A DNA stretch of 64,000 nt, taken from JAYSFC01 sp041913505 (lineage in GTDB: Bacteria; Pseudomonadota; Gammaproteobacteria; Burkholderiales; Burkholderiaceae_C). Under the pieces are notes generated by a model, which was not told the DNA's origin, searched no databases, and saw only the letters and a program-made list of their open reading frames with translations. A program made the position numbers and the translations under genes. Below, one piece after another: positions 62,014 through 64,000 of the stretch. The stretch is from positions 5,658 through 69,657 of the forward strand of contig JAYSFC010000003.1 of the NCBI GenBank assembly GCA_041913505.1, in the 5' to 3' direction. Within the stretch, counting starts at the first letter, position 1. Every line of letters starts with the position of its first letter.

Positions 62014-62601
62014 GTGAAATTCAAGATGGCCCCGAACTCGGGCTTCGCGATCCTGCTGCGCTCGCCCTGGTGGGTCAGCCTTGCCATCGCCGCCGCTATC
62101 GTGCTGGCCTGCGGCGCGCTGCTGCCGGCCCACCTGGCGCCGTTTGGCGCCGTGGGTGCGTTGCCCATCGTGGTCGTCGGCGGCATCGCCGCCTGGCGCC
62201 AGTGGCGCGCGCCCAGCGCCGCGCGCGTGCAGGCCGTGCTGCAGGCCGCGGCTGCCATGCCCTGGCGCGACTTCGCGGGCGCCCTGGAGCGTGCGTGGCG
62301 CGCCGAGGGCCACGAGGTGCGGCGCACCAACGGCCAGTCTGCAGACCTGCGTATCGACAAGGACGGGCAGTTTCTCCTCGTGGCCGCGCGCCGCTGGAAA
62401 GCCGCCACCCACGGCGTGGAGCCACTGCGCGAACTGCAGGCCGAGGTGCAGCGCCAGGGTGCGCGCGGCGGCGTGTACGTGGCGCTGCAGGGCGTGGTGA
62501 GCGACACCGCACGCGACTTTGCGCGCGACAACGGCCTGGTGCTGCTGGAAGCAGACGCGCTGGCCACGCTGCTGCTCAAGGACCCGGCCGGCCAGACGTA
62601 G
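62014..62601 (+). CDS. Membrane-anchored Mrr-like restriction endonuclease-fold protein (GTG start)
   Basis: A 195-residue protein with two N-terminal hydrophobic helices (about 20-60) and an Mrr_cat-type PD-(D/E)xK domain (about 75-190): AMPWRDFAGALERAWRAEGHEV and SADLRIDKDGQFLLVAARRWK. In active members the second motif is (E/Q)xK; here it reads A-A-R, so the usual catalytic Lys is lost although Lys follows at +4. The protein may be inactive or bind DNA only. AAGGACACCCCT precedes the GTG. It lies 19 bp before the patatin gene and may be co-expressed. Confidence 0.8.
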   Translation: MKFKMAPNSGFAILLRSPWWVSLAIAAAIVLACGALLPAHLAPFGAVGALPIVVVGGIAAWRQWRAPSAARVQAVLQAAAAMPWRDFAGALERAWRAEGHEVRRTNGQSADLRIDKDGQFLLVAARRWKAATHGVEPLRELQAEVQRQGARGGVYVALQGVVSDTARDFARDNGLVLLEADALATLLLKDPAGQT

Positions 62602-62620
62602 CGCACCGCGCCCCACCGCC

Positions 62621-63868
62621 ATGCCCACCCCCGCCACACCGCCCAATGCCAGCACCGGTCTGGTGCTCACCGGCGGCGGCGCGCGGGCCGCCTACCAAGT
62701 AGGGGTGCTGCAGGCGATTGCCGGCGTGCGCGCGGCCTGCGGCGAGCAGCACGGGCCGGCGCCCTTCGGCATCCTCACCGGCACATCGGCCGGCGCCATC
62801 AATGCCGCGGCCCTGGCCAGCGGGGCAGACCGGTTCGACCACACCGTGCACCGCATCGCCCGCGTGTGGGCCAACTTCCATGTCCAGGACGTCTACCGCA
62901 CCGACGCACTGCACGTGATACGCCGCGGCGGTGCGAACTGGCTCACGCTGCTGTCGCTGGGCTGGGCGCTCGCGCGCTGGCGCCGCACGCACCCGCACTC
63001 GCTGCTCGACAATGCGCCGCTGGCGCAGCTGCTGGCCAGGCTGGTGCCGCTGGCCCGCGTGCCGCACCTGATCCGCGCCGGCCACCTGCACGCGCTGGCC
63101 GTCACCGCGTCCAGCTACGACTCGGGCCAGCATGTGGCCTTCTTCGACGCCGGCGACGCCCAGCAGCCCTGGGCCCACCCGCTGCGCAAATCTGCGCGCG
63201 GCCCCATCACCGCCAGCCACCTGCTGGCCTCGTCGGCCATTCCTTTGGTGTTCCCGGCCGTGTCTCTGGCCATCGACGGGCGCATGGAGTACTTCGGCGA
63301 CGGCTCCATGCGCCAGACCGCGCCGCTGGCACCCGCCATCCACCTGGGTGCGCAGCGCCTGCTGGTGGTGGGCACCAGCCGTACCTATGAGGCCCCGCCG
63401 CCCGGCCCCGGCGCCGCCGACACCCCGCAGCCCTATCCATCGCTGGCGCAGGTCGCGGGCCATGCGCTGTCCGACATCTTTCTGGACGCGCTGTCAATGG
63501 ACATAGAGGGCGCCCAGCGCATCAACCAGATCCTGGCGCTGATCCCGCCGCAGGCCCGCGATGCCAGTGCGCTGCGCCCGCTGCAGCTGCTGGTGCTGGC
63601 GCCATCGCGCAGCCTGGACGAGATGGCCGCACGCCACCTGGGCGACCTGCCGCTGCCCGTGCGCGCCCTGCTGGGCACCCTGGGGGTACGCGCCAGCAGC
63701 GGGAACGCCAGCAATGGCGCCCTGGCCAGCTACCTGATGTTCGAGCGCGGCTTCACGCGCGAGCTGATGGCCCTGGGCCGCGCCGACGCGCTGGCGCGCC
63801 GCAGCGAGATCTGCGCCTTCTTCGGCTGGCGCGACAGCGGCAACCCCGTGCGCCGCCCCCGGTACTGA
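62621..63868 (+). CDS. Patatin-like phospholipase
   Basis: A 415-residue serine lipase with the oxyanion loop GGGARAAY (18-25), nucleophile Ser56 in GTSAG (54-58), and catalytic Asp227 in DGS. There is no signal peptide, so it is an intracellular or self-delivered phospholipase. The N-terminal ATG 62621 starts right before STGLVLTGGG; the longer frame upstream is shadow of the Mrr-like gene. It is 59 bp before metG. Substrate unknown; possible roles are membrane lipid turnover or storage-granule metabolism. Confidence 0.9.
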   Translation: MPTPATPPNASTGLVLTGGGARAAYQVGVLQAIAGVRAACGEQHGPAPFGILTGTSAGAINAAALASGADRFDHTVHRIARVWANFHVQDVYRTDALHVIRRGGANWLTLLSLGWALARWRRTHPHSLLDNAPLAQLLARLVPLARVPHLIRAGHLHALAVTASSYDSGQHVAFFDAGDAQQPWAHPLRKSARGPITASHLLASSAIPLVFPAVSLAIDGRMEYFGDGSMRQTAPLAPAIHLGAQRLLVVGTSRTYEAPPPGPGAADTPQPYPSLAQVAGHALSDIFLDALSMDIEGAQRINQILALIPPQARDASALRPLQLLVLAPSRSLDEMAARHLGDLPLPVRALLGTLGVRASSGNASNGALASYLMFERGFTRELMALGRADALARRSEICAFFGWRDSGNPVRRPRY

Positions 63869-63890
63869 CACGCCCTAAAATCGCGGGTTC

Positions 63891-63910
63891 CGCCCCGAAA
63901 TCCCGGGGCG
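63891..63910 (+). promoter_or_regulatory. metG leader: hairpin before the ribosome site
   Basis: CGCCCCG (63891-63897) pairs with CGGGGCG (63904-63910) around a 6-base loop, just before GGAGAG and the metG ATG. A possible -10 TAAAAT stands at 63876-63881. The hairpin may influence initiation; no known riboswitch is recognised. Confidence 0.4.
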
Positions 63911-63927
63911 ACTGGAGAGCCGCCCCG

Positions 63928-64000
63928 ATGACCGCACGCAAGATCTTCGTCACCACCGCCCTGCCGTACGCCAACGGCAACTTCCACATCGGCCACATCA
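63928..64000 (+). CDS. metG: Methionine--tRNA ligase, N-terminal start, cut by window edge
   Basis: The first 24 codons read MTARKIFVTTALPYANG followed by N-F-H-I-G-H, the class I HIGH motif of methionyl-tRNA synthetase in its usual position. GGAGAG lies before the ATG. The rest of the gene is outside the window. Confidence 0.95.
   Translation, partial: MTARKIFVTTALPYANGNFHIGHI

Overview
This window is high-GC, densely packed chromosomal DNA from a betaproteobacterium. It looks like a member of the Comamonadaceae in the Acidovorax/Alicycliphilus/Diaphorobacter neighbourhood. The supporting evidence is a Bug-type substrate-binding protein, a long IF-1 paralog beside a small RRM protein, the DUF3305/DUF3306/TorD formate dehydrogenase locus, apbC close to metG, and interspersed repeats of the kind common in this family. 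The taxonomic call rests on gene content and recalled family resemblance, not on a search.

Layout. (1) 1-5.8 kb: a minus-strand operon for 5-oxoproline (pyroglutamate) use: DUF969 and DUF979 membrane proteins, pyroglutamyl peptidase, PxpA, a PxpB-PxpC fusion and a biotin carboxylase that runs off the left edge. A GntR/FCD regulator is divergent, with palindromes between. (2) 6.5-7.5 kb: a DUF3334 protein with a CheX-like ExxN motif, then tRNA-Ser(UGA). (3) 7.8-14.6 kb: a block of minus-strand genes that looks lower in GC (SLC13-type transporter, LrgB, LrgA, an 80-residue protein, YcaC hydrolase, EamA exporter, pirin, LysR). It lies between two tRNA-Ser genes whose 3' ends both point inward. 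(4) 15.2-20.2 kb: a decayed Bug 3' fragment, a PAS-PAS-GGDEF cyclase convergent with an EAL protein, then a 78-residue protein, infA paralog and RRM protein behind a strong promoter, then an intact Bug gene whose 3' end matches the decayed fragment.

(5) 20-33 kb: an FMN-dependent 2-hydroxyacid dehydrogenase divergent from a LysR regulator, a DUF1800/DUF1501 export pair, serS, a threonine/serine dehydratase, a CBS protein, ispH-fkpB, radC with a phytase-like lipoprotein, and an Smr protein. (6) 33-42 kb: a 5'-nucleotidase lipoprotein, a group II truncated hemoglobin, a kinase/ATPase fusion, a DksA-like protein, an FtsX-type permease and a membrane C13 peptidase. (7) 42.2-57.6 kb: a large minus-strand formate dehydrogenase locus. 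It holds a soluble NAD-linked enzyme (FdsG-FdsB fusion plus FdsA), assembly and accessory genes (DUF3305, DUF3306, a multi-cluster ferredoxin, TorD), a Tat-exported membrane enzyme (TAT peptide, alpha, beta, lipoprotein, gamma, small periplasmic protein) and FdhD. (8) 57.9-64 kb: an orphan PstS, apbC, a TDT-family transporter, two tiny unrecognised frames, an Mrr-like membrane protein, a patatin lipase and the start of metG.

How the genes work together. The first operon is self-contained: it frees pyroglutamate from peptides, takes it up and hydrolyses it to glutamate. The formate locus feeds electrons from formate either to NAD+ in the cytoplasm or to the quinone pool from the periplasm, with one shared set of maturation factors lying between the two enzymes. 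No CRISPR array, recognisable transposase, integrase, phage module or clearly new defence system was found. The best leads are genome-structure signals: the duplicated Bug 3' end, the tRNA-Ser-bounded block, repeats inserted in frame into enzyme linkers, and a homopolymer frameshift in the EamA gene.
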